From: Tritrichomonas foetus | Taxonomy: Eukaryota > Parabasalia > Tritrichomonadida > Tritrichomonadidae | Reading direction: 5' to 3' | NCBI GenBank assembly: GCA_001839685.1 | Contig: MLAK01000594.1 | Location: 13,658-40,353 of the forward strand | Length of the DNA stretch: 26,696 bases | Shown here: positions 16,350-26,610 of the stretch, in pieces | Numbering within the stretch: position 1 is the stretch's first letter | Layout: each line of letters starts with the position of its first letter | Translations under genes and position numbers: made by a program | Notes under the pieces: generated by a model | What the model saw: the letters and a program-made list of their open reading frames with translations, nothing else | Database searches by the model: none | Told to the model about the DNA's origin: nothing

Positions 16350-17546
16350 ATGGATTTCCAAAGTAGTTACAGACAAGCAAGTACGACATATTTGACATAC
16401 AGTTCAAAAGCGCCAAGTACATCAAGAATCGAAACTTTAAATCAATCAGCTCGCGCAATAATCGCCCAAAAAGATGCCGAGATCGAAAAACTAAACAGAC
16501 AAATCGACGAAGCTGAAGAATATCTCCAGCATCATAATCTCGGATTTGTTAATGGCAAAATTGATGTTGAATCAGAACTCGAAGCACTTCAACAGGAATT
16601 GATGGAAATTCGAGCCCGCTCAGAACAAGATTTCGAATTTTTAAAGTTGAAGCAACAAAGAGAAATTGACGCAATTAACGAAAAACATCACCAAGAGATT
16701 CTAGCATTGAAGAAACAAATCGCTAAAACGGAAAATAATCAACTCGATATTTCCAACAAACAACAACATGCCTCAAAAATGTATAAAGATACTGTTTCAC
16801 AAAATCGAAGAAATCTTGAAGAAATGTCATCCAATCTTCTGGAAACATCAATTCATGAAAGGCAAAACGAATCAAGTTCTTCTTACGTTGATCCAGAAGT
16901 GATAAAGGCACAAAGAAGGGCAAAAGAAACAGAAAAAGAAGTAGAGGAATTAGAGAAACAATTAAATTCATTGGTTTCTGAACAAAAAGAAAAAGAAGAA
17001 CAAATTCAATTTGAAAAAGCTGAAGCGAAAAAGAGAAAGGCTGAAGCAAAAGTTGCAGAAAGACAAAAGAAGCTTCAAGAAAGAGAAAATGAATATAAAA
17101 ACCAAATTGCTGAAATGAAAAATAAATATGAAGGTGAAATAGAAAAATTACAAAATGAACTAAGCCAATTAATTGATCTGAATGGTGAACTAGATGATGA
17201 ATTAGCCAAAGTTTTAGCAGAAAATACTACAAAAGCAAACAATTTAGAAGCATTAAAGAATTCACCATCAGACGCTACAATTGAAAATGATCATAATATT
17301 TCTGCATCATCTTCTTCAAGATCTTCAAGAAGAAAAGAATCTGCATCGTCATCAAGAATTATGAAAAAAGGAAAGAAAGTATCGAAGTCGACAACATCTA
17401 TCAAGTCAACAACTAATCCAAGTCAATTGTTTGCTGATTTGCCTTTTGTTGAAGCAGAAATTATTCGCTTAACTGAAGAAAATAATGATTTACGGAAAGA
17501 GTTGAGAAGACTTGATAAGCTTGCATATATTGCACCACCAAAATAA
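16350..17546 (+). CDS. Coiled-coil protein of unknown family
   Basis: Encodes 398 aa. Residues 1-25 are Ser/Thr-rich. Residues ~28-155 and ~190-295 are strongly heptad-like and charged (IIAQKDAEIEKLNRQIDEAE; then Glu/Lys runs such as AKRRKAEAK-like helices). Residues ~310-355 are a Ser/Arg/Lys-rich hinge with many Ser-Ser-Arg motifs, and ~365-392 a last short helix (FVEAEIIRLTEENNDLRKEL). No signal peptide, membrane helix, enzymatic motif or motor domain is present. A structural cytoskeletal, basal-body or nuclear role is possible, but I cannot assign a family. The stop TAA overlaps a TAAA, the proposed trichomonad polyadenylation signal. The gene converges with the fumarase gene, with 295 bp between the stops. 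Confidence 0.75.
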   Translation: MDFQSSYRQASTTYLTYSSKAPSTSRIETLNQSARAIIAQKDAEIEKLNRQIDEAEEYLQHHNLGFVNGKIDVESELEALQQELMEIRARSEQDFEFLKLKQQREIDAINEKHHQEILALKKQIAKTENNQLDISNKQQHASKMYKDTVSQNRRNLEEMSSNLLETSIHERQNESSSSYVDPEVIKAQRRAKETEKEVEELEKQLNSLVSEQKEKEEQIQFEKAEAKKRKAEAKVAERQKKLQERENEYKNQIAEMKNKYEGEIEKLQNELSQLIDLNGELDDELAKVLAENTTKANNLEALKNSPSDATIENDHNISASSSSRSSRRKESASSSRIMKKGKKVSKSTTSIKSTTNPSQLFADLPFVEAEIIRLTEENNDLRKELRRLDKLAYIAPPK

Positions 17547-17841
17547 ATGTGTTTTATTTGTTATAATAAATTATGGAATGTCAAACAATTTGATTTTCTT
17601 TTATTAATTTTTAAAACTTCTTTTTAAACAATTGTAGCTTGGCATTGTGCAATTAACAAACATGTACTAAATAATGCGTATTGTGATTTTATTCATTGAT
17701 ATATTAGATGTATATATTATCCTGTTTCGATGGGGAATTTTTAATTAATCTATTTTACAGAAAACATAAAAGATACACAATTATATATCAGTTGTGTATA
17801 AAATGAGAAATCATATTTTAAAGTTTTTATTCGAGGAAAGT

Positions 17842-19257
17842 TTATTTGTTCAAGTTTTCTAAATGTGGTGGTAACGTTCCAATCATTTGTGATGGAACAA
17901 CATATTTGTCAAATTCTTCTTCTGTTACTTCGCCAAGTTCGATTGCAGCTTGTTTCAATGTGATGTATTTCTGATTTGCATATTTCGCAATTTTAGCTGC
18001 ACGATCATAACCAATATGTGGAGACAGTGCTGTTACAAGCATTAATGATCTTTCCATGAACTCTTCAATTCTTTCTTTTCTTGGTTCGATTCCCACAGCA
18101 CAATATTTATTGAATGATTTCATTGATCCAGCAAGAATTTTTACGCTTTGAATAAAAGCATCCATTAAAACTGGTTTATAAACATTTAATTCGAAGTTTC
18201 CTGAAGCTCCAGCCATATTTACAACCACGTCATTTCCAAAAACTCGGATACAAACCATTGTCATAGCTTCACATTGTGTTGGATTAACTTTTCCTGGCAT
18301 AATAGAAGATCCAGGCTCATTTTCAGGTATTGTAATTTCACCTAATCCTGATCGTGGACCACTTGCCATCCAACGAACGTCATTTGCTATTTTATTTAAA
18401 GATGTTGCAAGTGTTTTTAATGCGCCATGCACAATGACAAGTGGTTCATGCCCAGCTAAAGCTGCGAATTTATTCGGTGCTGAAATGAAAGGCAACTTTG
18501 TTAATCTTGAAATTTCTTCAGCAAACTTAACTGCGAAGTCAGGATGTGAATTTATTCCAGTTCCGACAGCCGTTCCGCCTGCAGCTAATTCATATAATGA
18601 AGGAAGTGTCATCTCTATGTATTTCAACGAGATGTCAAGCTCGCGAACCCATCCTGAGAACTCCTGACCAACAGTCAAAGGTGTTGCATCTTGTAAATGC
18701 GTCCTTCCAATTTTTATGACATCCATGAACTTATTCGCTTTGTCGTTCAATGTGTCTCTTAGCTCCTTCAATGCTGGAAGTAGCTCATTTGTTATTAGCT
18801 CAACCGACGCAATATGAACAGTGGTTGGAAACATATCGTTCGTCGACTGCCCCTTATTGCAGTCGTCGTTTGGGTGAACCAAACGCCCATTTTGGCCCAA
18901 TCCGCCGCCAAGCTTGAGCGACGCGATATTGGCGATCACCTCATTCACGTTCATATTTGTTTGTGACCCAGAACCAGTCTGCCAAATTCTGCATGGGAAT
19001 TCGCTTGAATATTTTCCTGCCAAAATTTCATCACATGCGAATTCAATTGCTCTTGCCTTTTCTTGGTCCAGAACGCCTAAATTTGAATTGACTGTGGCTG
19101 CTGCGCGCTTTACGAGAACAAAGGCCCTGATTATTTCCTTCGGCATTTTCTCATCGGATATGTCGAAATGAATCAACGATCGTTGTGTCTGGGCTCCCCA
19201 GAAATGGTCGGATGGCACGGCAATTTCACCAAAAGTATCATATTCTAAACGAGTCAT
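17842..19257 (-). CDS. fumC: Fumarate hydratase, class II
   Basis: Encodes 471 aa, close to the usual 460-470. It interconverts malate and fumarate without an iron-sulfur cluster, as a homotetramer. Family landmarks are intact: [14 protein letters not shown] (94-107), HPND (128-131), [10 protein letters not shown] with catalytic-type His187, and the signature [13 protein letters not shown] (316-328) with the catalytic-type Ser318. I set the start at the ATG at 19257; the codon before it (TTG) is not needed. The protein begins directly with the family fold ([12 protein letters not shown]), with no presequence for hydrogenosome import, so it is probably cytosolic. In Tritrichomonas, succinate is a major fermentation product made through malate and fumarate, and this enzyme fits that step. 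A TCATA lies 33 nt upstream, and the stop TAA overlaps a TAAA. Malate dehydrogenase and fumarate reductase are not in the window. Confidence 0.97.
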   Translation of the reverse strand: MTRLEYDTFGEIAVPSDHFWGAQTQRSLIHFDISDEKMPKEIIRAFVLVKRAAATVNSNLGVLDQEKARAIEFACDEILAGKYSSEFPCRIWQTGSGSQTNMNVNEVIANIASLKLGGGLGQNGRLVHPNDDCNKGQSTNDMFPTTVHIASVELITNELLPALKELRDTLNDKANKFMDVIKIGRTHLQDATPLTVGQEFSGWVRELDISLKYIEMTLPSLYELAAGGTAVGTGINSHPDFAVKFAEEISRLTKLPFISAPNKFAALAGHEPLVIVHGALKTLATSLNKIANDVRWMASGPRSGLGEITIPENEPGSSIMPGKVNPTQCEAMTMVCIRVFGNDVVVNMAGASGNFELNVYKPVLMDAFIQSVKILAGSMKSFNKYCAVGIEPRKERIEEFMERSLMLVTALSPHIGYDRAAKIAKYANQKYITLKQAAIELGEVTEEEFDKYVVPSQMIGTLPPHLENLNK

Positions 19258-19287
19258 CAAGAAATTGAGGAAAGTTGCGAGAAGTTT

Positions 19288-19292
19288 TATGA
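19288..19292 (-). promoter_or_regulatory. Initiator-like TCATA for the fumarase gene
   Basis: Minus-strand TCATA with the +1 A at 19290, 33 nt before the ATG. Matches TCA+1(C/T)(A/T). Confidence 0.4.
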
Positions 19293-19873
19293 AATTGAAT
19301 GATGTTCGGAATTAATTCAAATGTACGTTGAGTTGAAACTTTTTGTTTTGGGATATTATTGAAATTAATGCATGAGTAACTTTTCAAAGCTGTTAATTCA
19401 CAAAAAATAAGACGATACTTCAGAAAAATTGTTCTTCTGTGAATATTTTGTTACATGATTATAGCATTCCAATTTAACTTTTGAGTTATAAATTTGTGAT
19501 TATAGACTATTATTTATACATAAAAATATAAAGAATTTGGTGTGCATATATAATTGAATATTATCTCAAGATAAAGAGCATTTTTTCAATATTGGTAAAT
19601 GGTCAAGGTTTTTGAAAATCATTTCAAAAATTTCTTTGGATATTTATCTCCCCATTCAAATAATTTTTGACCGAATTCTCACACTCTGACGAATATCTCA
19701 ACGTTCTTTTTCAAATGGGTGAAATTTTCAGACGATCATAATAACGTTCTTATAATTATAGGCAAAGTTCAGTCTTACACAGTGATTATCTCAAAAAGGT
19801 AAATATTTCAGAATTTATTTAGTCAGATATTTCAAGTCATACAACCAAATAACAATACAAAAATCAATTATCG

Positions 19874-19878
19874 TCATA
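19874..19878 (+). promoter_or_regulatory. Initiator-like TCATA for the 19894 gene
   Basis: TCATA with the +1 A at 19876, 18 nt before the ATG. A TAACG element similar to Myb sites lies just after it (19883-19887), which may be chance. Confidence 0.5.
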
Positions 19879-19893
19879 TTCTTAACGTACAAA

Positions 19894-21801
19894 ATGCTTT
19901 CAAACGAAATGAGTGAAGGAATTCCACTTTCCTCATATCCTGTTCGAAGTGAAGAATTACTCGTTATACAAAATGACTTAACGAATATTCAAGATGGACT
20001 AGATACCATTGTTAATGGAAATTTATCGCGCTGCACTTTTTTAAATCAAGCATCTCAAGTTTTTTTCGATTTTTTACAGCGACTCTATCAACGAGGTGAA
20101 GTATTACAACATTACGCATCAAGTTTAATGCATTGTGAATTCGAACTTGATGCTGCGCAAAAAGAATTCAATTCGGATTTGATTAATTTAAGAATTATTA
20201 ACCATGATCTTCCAATTGAAAAAGAAAAACTTATGGATTTGAAAGAAAGATACGACGAAATTATAAAAGAACAAAGAAAAAAACAAAATCAGATCAAACA
20301 ACTAAAAAATAAAATTCAGATGATGTCAAATGAACATAATTCTTTAATTACGCAAGTTGAAGCAGTTTCGTTTGGAATAACAGACACATTATATGATGAT
20401 ATGGGTGATGTTAATGTGAATGTTTTCATTGAAGTACAAAGATATAAAGAAGAAATTGAGAAAATAGAAAAAATGATAATCAACTCACAAAATCAAATCA
20501 ATTTGGATACAGAAAAGCAAAAAGAAATGTACCAAAATAAAGATACAATTAATGTCATTAAACGTCAGATGAAAAATATTCCATCCCTTGAAAGCAGGAT
20601 TTCTCAAGTCACTGAAAGCATCAAAAAGACTAAAATTAAGCAAAATGAAGAAAGAGTTAAATCTTTAAAATTTTCAACACAATTGAATCAACTTTTCTCA
20701 CAGATTGATGCAGTTTATAAAGATATAAAAGTGCATAAAAAGTTCAAAATGAGGTTTCCTGATATTAATGAAAAAATGAGAGATGCTGATAAATCATTTC
20801 CTGAAGTTCATCAAAATTTACTCGTTCAATTACAAGATTTTAAAGATAAACAAAATAATCTTTTAGAAAATGAAAAGAAATTGAAAGAAGAATTAGACAA
20901 GTTAAATATTCAATATACTCAACTCTGTAAAAATTCAGATTATTTGAAAACAAGTCTAGCATCTGTTGAAATTGAACTTAAAGAACAAAACCAAAGCAAA
21001 AACCAAAAACCAACTGAACTCGATCTTATTGATCAGAAGTTTCAAAGAGAAACTGTAAAAAATGCGATTTTAAACTTTCAAATCCACAATCCAATCTTTG
21101 ATAAAGAAGATTTAATACAAGAGAAGAAAAAATATATTGATTCATATGATGATTTATGTCAACAAATTAATGAAACTGAACTTCAATCAGGTCAATTGCG
21201 TCTTAGAATAGAATCTGAATTAATGAGATTGAATGTTTTAGAAGCCGAAATGCAAAGAGTCAATTATTATCAGAGTCTGACAAATAATAGTGATAATGAA
21301 GATGAAATTGCTGAAATGATTTCAAAGAATAAATCAGGTAGATTAAACAACATTTATGCAAGTATAGAAGATATTAAAAAGATGGAAAATTTAGTCAACA
21401 TGAAAAAATCCAGATCTTTGATCAAAAGTCAAAAAATTGAAAAAAGAAAACAATTTTACGAACAATCAATTCAGAATTGGACAGAAGCAACAAATTCAAC
21501 AACAACTAATGCTACAACAACAACGAATACTACATCAACTGATGCTTCAATTGAATCTGATATGAGTTTGACAATTCTAAATGGATCTCCTCAAAAAGTT
21601 TCGAAAAAGAAAAATAAAAACATGAATCTTCTGAATGCTTATGCACAACAATTATCAGATGCATTTCATTCTCAAGCAGAATATTGGGAGAGTGATATTC
21701 CAGAAGACTCTTTTCGAAAAAATCTGGTTGATTGGGCTATGCAAGTTGATCAAGTGAATTCAAAAATTATGTCTTCGCCTAGGATAGCAAATAGAAAATA
21801 A
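19894..21801 (+). CDS. Large coiled-coil protein of unknown family
   Basis: Encodes 635 aa. Residues ~1-95 form a helical, less charged head (QASQVFFDFLQRLYQRGEVL). Long coiled coils follow at ~110-165, ~185-260, ~295-365 and ~385-450, rich in Lys, Glu, Gln and Asn, with IKEQRKKQNQIKQLKNK as a clear example. A Thr/Asn run (~532-550, TTTNATTTTNTTS) separates the rod from a short C-terminal helical region (LLNAYAQQLSDAFHSQAEYW). No enzymatic, membrane or targeting signal is visible. The layout resembles cytoskeletal, flagellar-root or kinetochore-associated proteins, but nothing allows a specific name. The start is supported by TCATA 18 nt upstream and by the absence of any coding-like sequence before it. 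Confidence 0.75.
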   Translation: MLSNEMSEGIPLSSYPVRSEELLVIQNDLTNIQDGLDTIVNGNLSRCTFLNQASQVFFDFLQRLYQRGEVLQHYASSLMHCEFELDAAQKEFNSDLINLRIINHDLPIEKEKLMDLKERYDEIIKEQRKKQNQIKQLKNKIQMMSNEHNSLITQVEAVSFGITDTLYDDMGDVNVNVFIEVQRYKEEIEKIEKMIINSQNQINLDTEKQKEMYQNKDTINVIKRQMKNIPSLESRISQVTESIKKTKIKQNEERVKSLKFSTQLNQLFSQIDAVYKDIKVHKKFKMRFPDINEKMRDADKSFPEVHQNLLVQLQDFKDKQNNLLENEKKLKEELDKLNIQYTQLCKNSDYLKTSLASVEIELKEQNQSKNQKPTELDLIDQKFQRETVKNAILNFQIHNPIFDKEDLIQEKKKYIDSYDDLCQQINETELQSGQLRLRIESELMRLNVLEAEMQRVNYYQSLTNNSDNEDEIAEMISKNKSGRLNNIYASIEDIKKMENLVNMKKSRSLIKSQKIEKRKQFYEQSIQNWTEATNSTTTNATTTTNTTSTDASIESDMSLTILNGSPQKVSKKKNKNMNLLNAYAQQLSDAFHSQAEYWESDIPEDSFRKNLVDWAMQVDQVNSKIMSSPRIANRK

Positions 21802-22032
21802 TATGTTTTAAATATATAAATTTGTGTAGATATTAAATATTGTTTGGAACTAAATTATACTTTTTTGCTATTTTATTATTATTATTTTATTTATTTTTTG
21901 TGATTTGTGATTTTTTATAATATCGTTTAATCATTTAATAATATATTCTCAAAATATGTTTATTATATATGAAGCAATGTTTAGGGTATTTGTTCCATTG
22001 TATATTTTCGGTTTTGATGCTTTTTATGGTAT

Positions 22033-22272
22033 TCAGTCGTAATGTTTAGGTATTTCACCATAGCTTTCGGTTATTTTGACATTAAACAGTTTCAGATATT
22101 TAACGGTTATTTCTATGATGTTCATTAAAAAGTTAATTATTGAGGGTTTATTCAAAGTCACTTTAATGAGTAAAAACAGAAACATAGAAATGATAATTGG
22201 CCATGAAATTGACCTATGAAATAACTGCGCAACTATTTCTGATATCAACAGAAATACATTTAATTGTTCCAT
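22033..22272 (-). CDS. Possible small membrane protein
   Basis: Encodes 79 aa from an ATG. Residues ~4-18 and ~23-40 are hydrophobic (NVFLLISEIVAQLF and WPIIISMFLFLLIKVTL), followed by an amphipathic and more polar C-terminus (FNVKITESYGEIPKHYD). Codon use is more mixed than in surrounding spacer DNA (GCG, CAG, CCC, AGC present), which favours coding. It converges with the coiled-coil gene, leaving 231 bp between stops. Upstream the frame stays open for some codons without another ATG. A TCACA overlaps the ATG itself, so it cannot serve as an ordinary initiator. I do not recognise a family; it may be a genuine small two-helix protein or a relic. Confidence 0.38.
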   Translation of the reverse strand: MEQLNVFLLISEIVAQLFHRSISWPIIISMFLFLLIKVTLNKPSIINFLMNIIEITVKYLKLFNVKITESYGEIPKHYD

Positions 22273-22881
22273 GTGAATTTTGATGATACTTTCTTGCTTG
22301 AGAAAATTTCTTTTTCACTTCATTCACCAAATATATTGCGTATTTCACAAATTGACAAAACAATTTTTGAAAAAATTTCTCTTAATATTGAATTAATTGA
22401 AAATTAACAATTGTCTTATAGAAAATTGATAATCACCTCTTGAATTATAAAATGACAATACTGAATTTCCTCTCGAAGTATCAATTGTCTTCAAAAAGTC
22501 AGGAGGATTCGTTATATTATACAAATCCGATTAGAATTTTTTTGAAGTATTCATAGCGACATAAGTGAGGATTTCAATTTTAATTCTGTCTTTGAAAAAA
22601 ACACCATCAGGATGAATATTTCTATTTTCTATCTTTTTCAAAATTTCCGATCTTTGAATTTTTTTTGTTTTGTTTTTTCATTCAATAACAATCACAACGA
22701 TCAATTTCTATTTAATTTTGTCTCACAATTTTGGAATTTTTCAATAACATTGTATATTTTTGTATAAAAAATTGCTTAAATTCTCAAAATCAAATAAATA
22801 TCATTTAAAGTTAAATGGAAAAACATTGAAAAATTCAATTGTTTATTCCTTATTGATCTTTATTTTTTAACCAATCATTCA
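22273..22881. other. AT-rich upstream region of the kinase gene
   Basis: 609 bp with long T and A runs and no visible ORF, RNA or repeat. The initiator-like motif for the kinase is at its right end. Confidence 0.6.
22875..22879 (+). promoter_or_regulatory. Initiator-like TCATT for the kinase gene
   Basis: TCATT with the +1 A at 22877, 5 nt before the ATG. Very short leaders are usual in trichomonads. Confidence 0.55.
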
Positions 22882-24183
22882 ATGGCTGACAGCTCTCCAG
22901 CACCTCTTGCCTTTTCAGGATGGCTCAAAAAGAAAGGCAGTCATCAAGGTCTTTGGCATCGCCGTTTTGTCGTATTGAGTGGTAGCACACTCACTTTCTC
23001 CAAAGATGCAGAAGGAAAAGTTATTGATCAAGTTGTCAACCTTCCAGCCAATCCAAAAGTTTCAATGCTTGAAGGCTCAACTCAACCGCGCTTCACAATC
23101 GAAATTCCTGGAGGAGAACCATTAATTTTAAATGCCGAGAAACAAGTCGATGCAAACCGTTGGATCGCCGCAATTCGTTCTTCAAGTGGTCCGCTTCCAT
23201 CTCTCTCAATGGATCAATTTAAGATTGTGTCTGTTCTTGGTCGCGGATATTACGGAAAAGTTATGCTTGTTCAAAAGAAGGACACCGGCGAAATTTTTGC
23301 GATCAAATCTATCCAAAAATCGAGACTCGTTGAATCAGGCAAGAGTGAAACAGTTATCGCCGAACGAAATATCATGATGAAAGCTCATCATCCCTTCATA
23401 GTCAGCCTTTGTTTCGCATTCCAAACACCTTCAAAGTTCTATCTTGGTCTCGAATATGCACCAGGAGGTGAACTCTTCTATCATATGGATAAATTAGGAG
23501 TTATCCAAATCGACGACGCACGTTTATATACAGCCGAAATCGGTCTTGCTCTTTCTTATCTCCACTCAATCGGTATTGTTTATCGCGATCTTAAGCCAGA
23601 AAACATTCTTCTCGATGCAAACGGCCATATCAAATTAACAGATTTCGGCCTTTCCAAAGATATTCTCGCTACAGACACAGGTACGGCAACAACCTTCTGC
23701 GGTACATCCGAGTACCTCGCCCCAGAAGTCGTCATGCAAATGCCTTATAGCTATCCAATCGACATGTGGGCACTCGGCGTCCTCGTTTACGAAATGATCC
23801 TTGGTACTACGCCTTTCTACGACGAAAACAAAGCCAAGATGTTCACAAACATCGTTGGCTCTGAGCCATTCTTCCCACCGCAGCTCGATCGAAGAATTAG
23901 CGACTTCATCGGAAAGTTACTCGACAAAGATCCAAACAATCGCCCGCGCTTTGAGGAAATCAAGAGTCATCCATTCTTCGAGGGCTTTAACTGGGATAAA
24001 GTTTATAACAGGGAATACCGACCAAACTTCATTCCACCGACCAAAGATCCCCTCAATCCAACGAACTTCGATCCAGAATTTACAAATGAAGCAGCTGCTG
24101 ACTCTTATGTCCCACCTGCTGTTGGTGACGTCGGAAACGTACCTGGATTCTCGTACATCGACTCTAACATCAACGACGTGTAA
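22882..24183 (+). CDS. PH-domain AGC serine/threonine kinase, PKB/Akt-like
   Basis: Encodes 433 aa. The PH domain spans ~8-101 (FSGWLKKKG, WHRRFVVL, WIAAIRS) and probably binds membrane phosphoinositides through K16-K18 and R27-R28. The kinase domain runs ~113-366 and is complete: glycine loop LGRGYYGKV (119-127), K142, likely alpha-C E161, YRDLKPEN (234-241) with catalytic D236, DFG (254-256), activation loop TFCGTSEYLAPE with the PDK1-type site T271, and APE (280-282). The C-terminal AGC tail has NFDPEF (395-400) and a hydrophobic motif VPGFSY with S424, close to the FPQFSY of Akt. This order predicts activation by membrane recruitment plus T271 and S424 phosphorylation. The PH-kinase linker is only ~11 residues, against ~40 in animal Akt. 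The gene is less AT-rich than its neighbours and prefers C-ending codons, which suggests strong expression. The start is supported by TCATT 5 nt upstream. Confidence 0.93.
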   Translation: MADSSPAPLAFSGWLKKKGSHQGLWHRRFVVLSGSTLTFSKDAEGKVIDQVVNLPANPKVSMLEGSTQPRFTIEIPGGEPLILNAEKQVDANRWIAAIRSSSGPLPSLSMDQFKIVSVLGRGYYGKVMLVQKKDTGEIFAIKSIQKSRLVESGKSETVIAERNIMMKAHHPFIVSLCFAFQTPSKFYLGLEYAPGGELFYHMDKLGVIQIDDARLYTAEIGLALSYLHSIGIVYRDLKPENILLDANGHIKLTDFGLSKDILATDTGTATTFCGTSEYLAPEVVMQMPYSYPIDMWALGVLVYEMILGTTPFYDENKAKMFTNIVGSEPFFPPQLDRRISDFIGKLLDKDPNNRPRFEEIKSHPFFEGFNWDKVYNREYRPNFIPPTKDPLNPTNFDPEFTNEAAADSYVPPAVGDVGNVPGFSYIDSNINDV

Positions 24184-24850
24184 GTTTTGCAAATCGTATA
24201 CTAGTGAGTGCCTAAAGGATTTATTCGATAACATTTTTTAATCTCATTGGTTTTTTCAATTTTTAATTGGTCGGAGGAAGTCATCCTTTTTGGTTTGATG
24301 TTACTTCAATTGATTAAAAAAATCCAGATAGATGATCAACATTCAATGAAAGTGAGTTGTTCAATGAATGGCAGTGATAGTGTGCTAAAAATGTAGAATA
24401 TTGATCAATCAATGTTCTTTCATGTTGTAATTCATGTTCTCGCATCTTGCATTAGAAAATCATATCTTAGAATAGGTATATGTTCTTAAATTGTGAGCAT
24501 GACAACTAGAGTCAATAAAATCCAGGTTTCATTGAATATCTTCAGTAAAATAAAACATCACTAAAAAAAAAAATAGAAATACTTTTAATTTATTTGTTTA
24601 TCAAATTAAATTATTTCAAAGCATTTACCTGGTAAGAAATTATATAAATGAATCAAACATGGTTTTCCTTTACTTCAACAGCTTTTCTCTTGAATGATTT
24701 TATTGAAAACTATGTATAAAAATAAATGTAAATATTCTTCGATTTGATATTCATCATATTTATGAGTAAATAAATCCTCATACAAGATATGTTAGCCACT
24801 TGGTGATTTCAATATCACAATGATAGTGACAATCATTGAATTCAGGTTTA

Positions 24851-25279
24851 GAGAATTTTGAATTCGGAAAATGGAAAAGTTGAGTGTGATTTTGATCCAA
24901 TGTTTTCATCTTTGGTAAAAGTAGTTTTTGAAATGCAAATTTTGATAAAAATTCTTTTCTGATGAATTGGTTCAGAATCACTTTTTATAACATCTAGATT
25001 TACTTTGAAAATGAAATTCTTTGTGAAGTCTTGATAACCATGTGGCTAATTAATTGCTATCAAATCTAAACAATGCGAAATTCCATAAGTATGATTGGTT
25101 ATTAATTCAAAATATTCTTCAAATTTGATTGTTGCCAAATGTTAATATCATAAAATGATCAATAGATTATATCTTTCACTATTGAATGGATTATATATTA
25201 GAGATGTTCGAATAATGTCCCCCGGTTCACAATTTTCTGAACATTCACAATATTTTGATAAGATGAAAATGAAAAGACG
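24851..25279 (-). pseudogene. Decayed minus-strand gene of unknown family
   Basis: One minus-strand frame runs 143 codons between stops at 25280-25282 and 24848-24850, with only three internal stops: TGA 25148-25150, TAA 25142-25144, TAG 25046-25048. About 11 would be expected in DNA of this composition. The three long open pieces (43, 31 and 65 codons) read like protein: CECSENCEPGDIIRTSLIYN, IKFEEYFELITNHTYGISHC and PHGYQDFTKNFIFKVNLDV. The beta-strand-rich pattern with a Cys-rich start could come from a secreted or Ig/arrestin-like fold, but I do not recognise it. The next 23 codons (to about 24781) continue in another frame (NDCHYHCDIEITKWL), consistent with a frameshift. Confidence 0.48.
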
Positions 25280-26610
25280 TTAATTTTTTTTAAATTAGAT
25301 TTTTCATTGTCATAACATGAAGATATTAAGCTCATAATTTACAGAAAGGTGCAGCTCCACTTATTAAATATAAATATACCAATGTCGTAAGGAATCGAAA
25401 CTATTGATTCATTAGTGAATGATCATTTTCTTTCTTTTTCTGAAATGATCGAATTTTATTAAACACAGTAATGTGTGTATGACAGCTCATTCAGTTTTCG
25501 AAATATCGAAGCAAATATACAATTCTAATTTTATATTCCCATTTATTATATGAGATGTTTTCATTGATATCATGTATTAATACAATATAAATTATGGTTG
25601 ACTGCGATAAAATGTTTCAATAATCATTTTTTAAGGGAATAATTCGATGTTGAATTTTTATCGAATAGAAAATCGAAATGATGAGTAAATTCTTAAAGAG
25701 TGGATTGTATATAATGGAATGAATTAGAAGATTATAGAATTTTTAAAGCATGTCTCAGGAAAATTCTTCACATTTGGATTTGAAAGAATTATTCTAATTT
25801 TCAATGGTGACGATTTTTTTGAAAGAAATAAAAAAAATCGCATTCAATATTTTTTCAATGAGCGAAAAATTGTTTTTGAATACAATAACAGAATTTTAAC
25901 TTTTTCATAGTTTATTTGTTTCATTTATCAGCAATTTTTTTCGTTCATTTGCAAAAAATTATACCCCAATTTCATAAAAGTAATTTTGAAAAAGATATGG
26001 TACAATTTAAACAATAACATGTACATTTTAGTGCTCTGACAATAATTATAAAATTAAATAGTAACTAACAATGAAAGTGTATGTTCAAATCATCAAAATC
26101 CGAAAATATAAATGCTATTGCGTTGAAAGTAATTTCGATTACCCTAATTTACTTAAAATCCATAAAAAAAAGAATGAATCAAATAATAATAATTAAAATC
26201 TTAAAAAATAATCTTTTGAATATCATGACATACATCAAAATCAAAGATTATCATGAAATATAGAAATCAAAGCCAAAACTTCTTGATTTTTTTAGATCAT
26301 ATGTTGTCCAGCAAGCACAAGATGTATACAGAATTGCGCTCTTCATCGAGAATCATTTTCCAAATCATAAATAAAGTAATAAAAAATCATGCCAATATAA
26401 AAAAACGAAGAGGAAAAATATAAGCATCGATGTTATGAACAAATCAAGAGCATTGGAGAATTGTTATTTAGAAATTCAGAATAATGACATGTGAATTAAA
26501 ATTATTTTCAATTTTTAGTAAAATGTTTATCAATATGAGTAAAGGTTGTAAAATGCATGAATTGATATAATTATATAAAGTGTTTGATTAATATAAAGAT
26601 ATGAGAGTGG

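Larger units (their letters stand above)
19258..19893. other. Divergent promoter region
   Basis: 636 bp shared by the fumarase gene (-) and the coiled-coil gene at 19894 (+). Apart from the two initiator-like motifs near its ends I see no repeat, RNA gene or ORF that looks coding. Confidence 0.6.

Noticed and set aside
19257..19260. Fumarase start one codon earlier at 19260
   Set aside because: That codon is TTG; a eukaryotic nuclear gene should use the ATG at 19255-19257.
24778..24981. 67-codon minus-strand frame
   Set aside because: It begins with GTG and overlaps the frame that reads better as a decayed gene (24851-25279).
26081..26263. 60-codon plus-strand frame
   Set aside because: Ile/Lys/Asn-rich low-complexity sequence as expected from AT-rich DNA; no initiator or family similarity.
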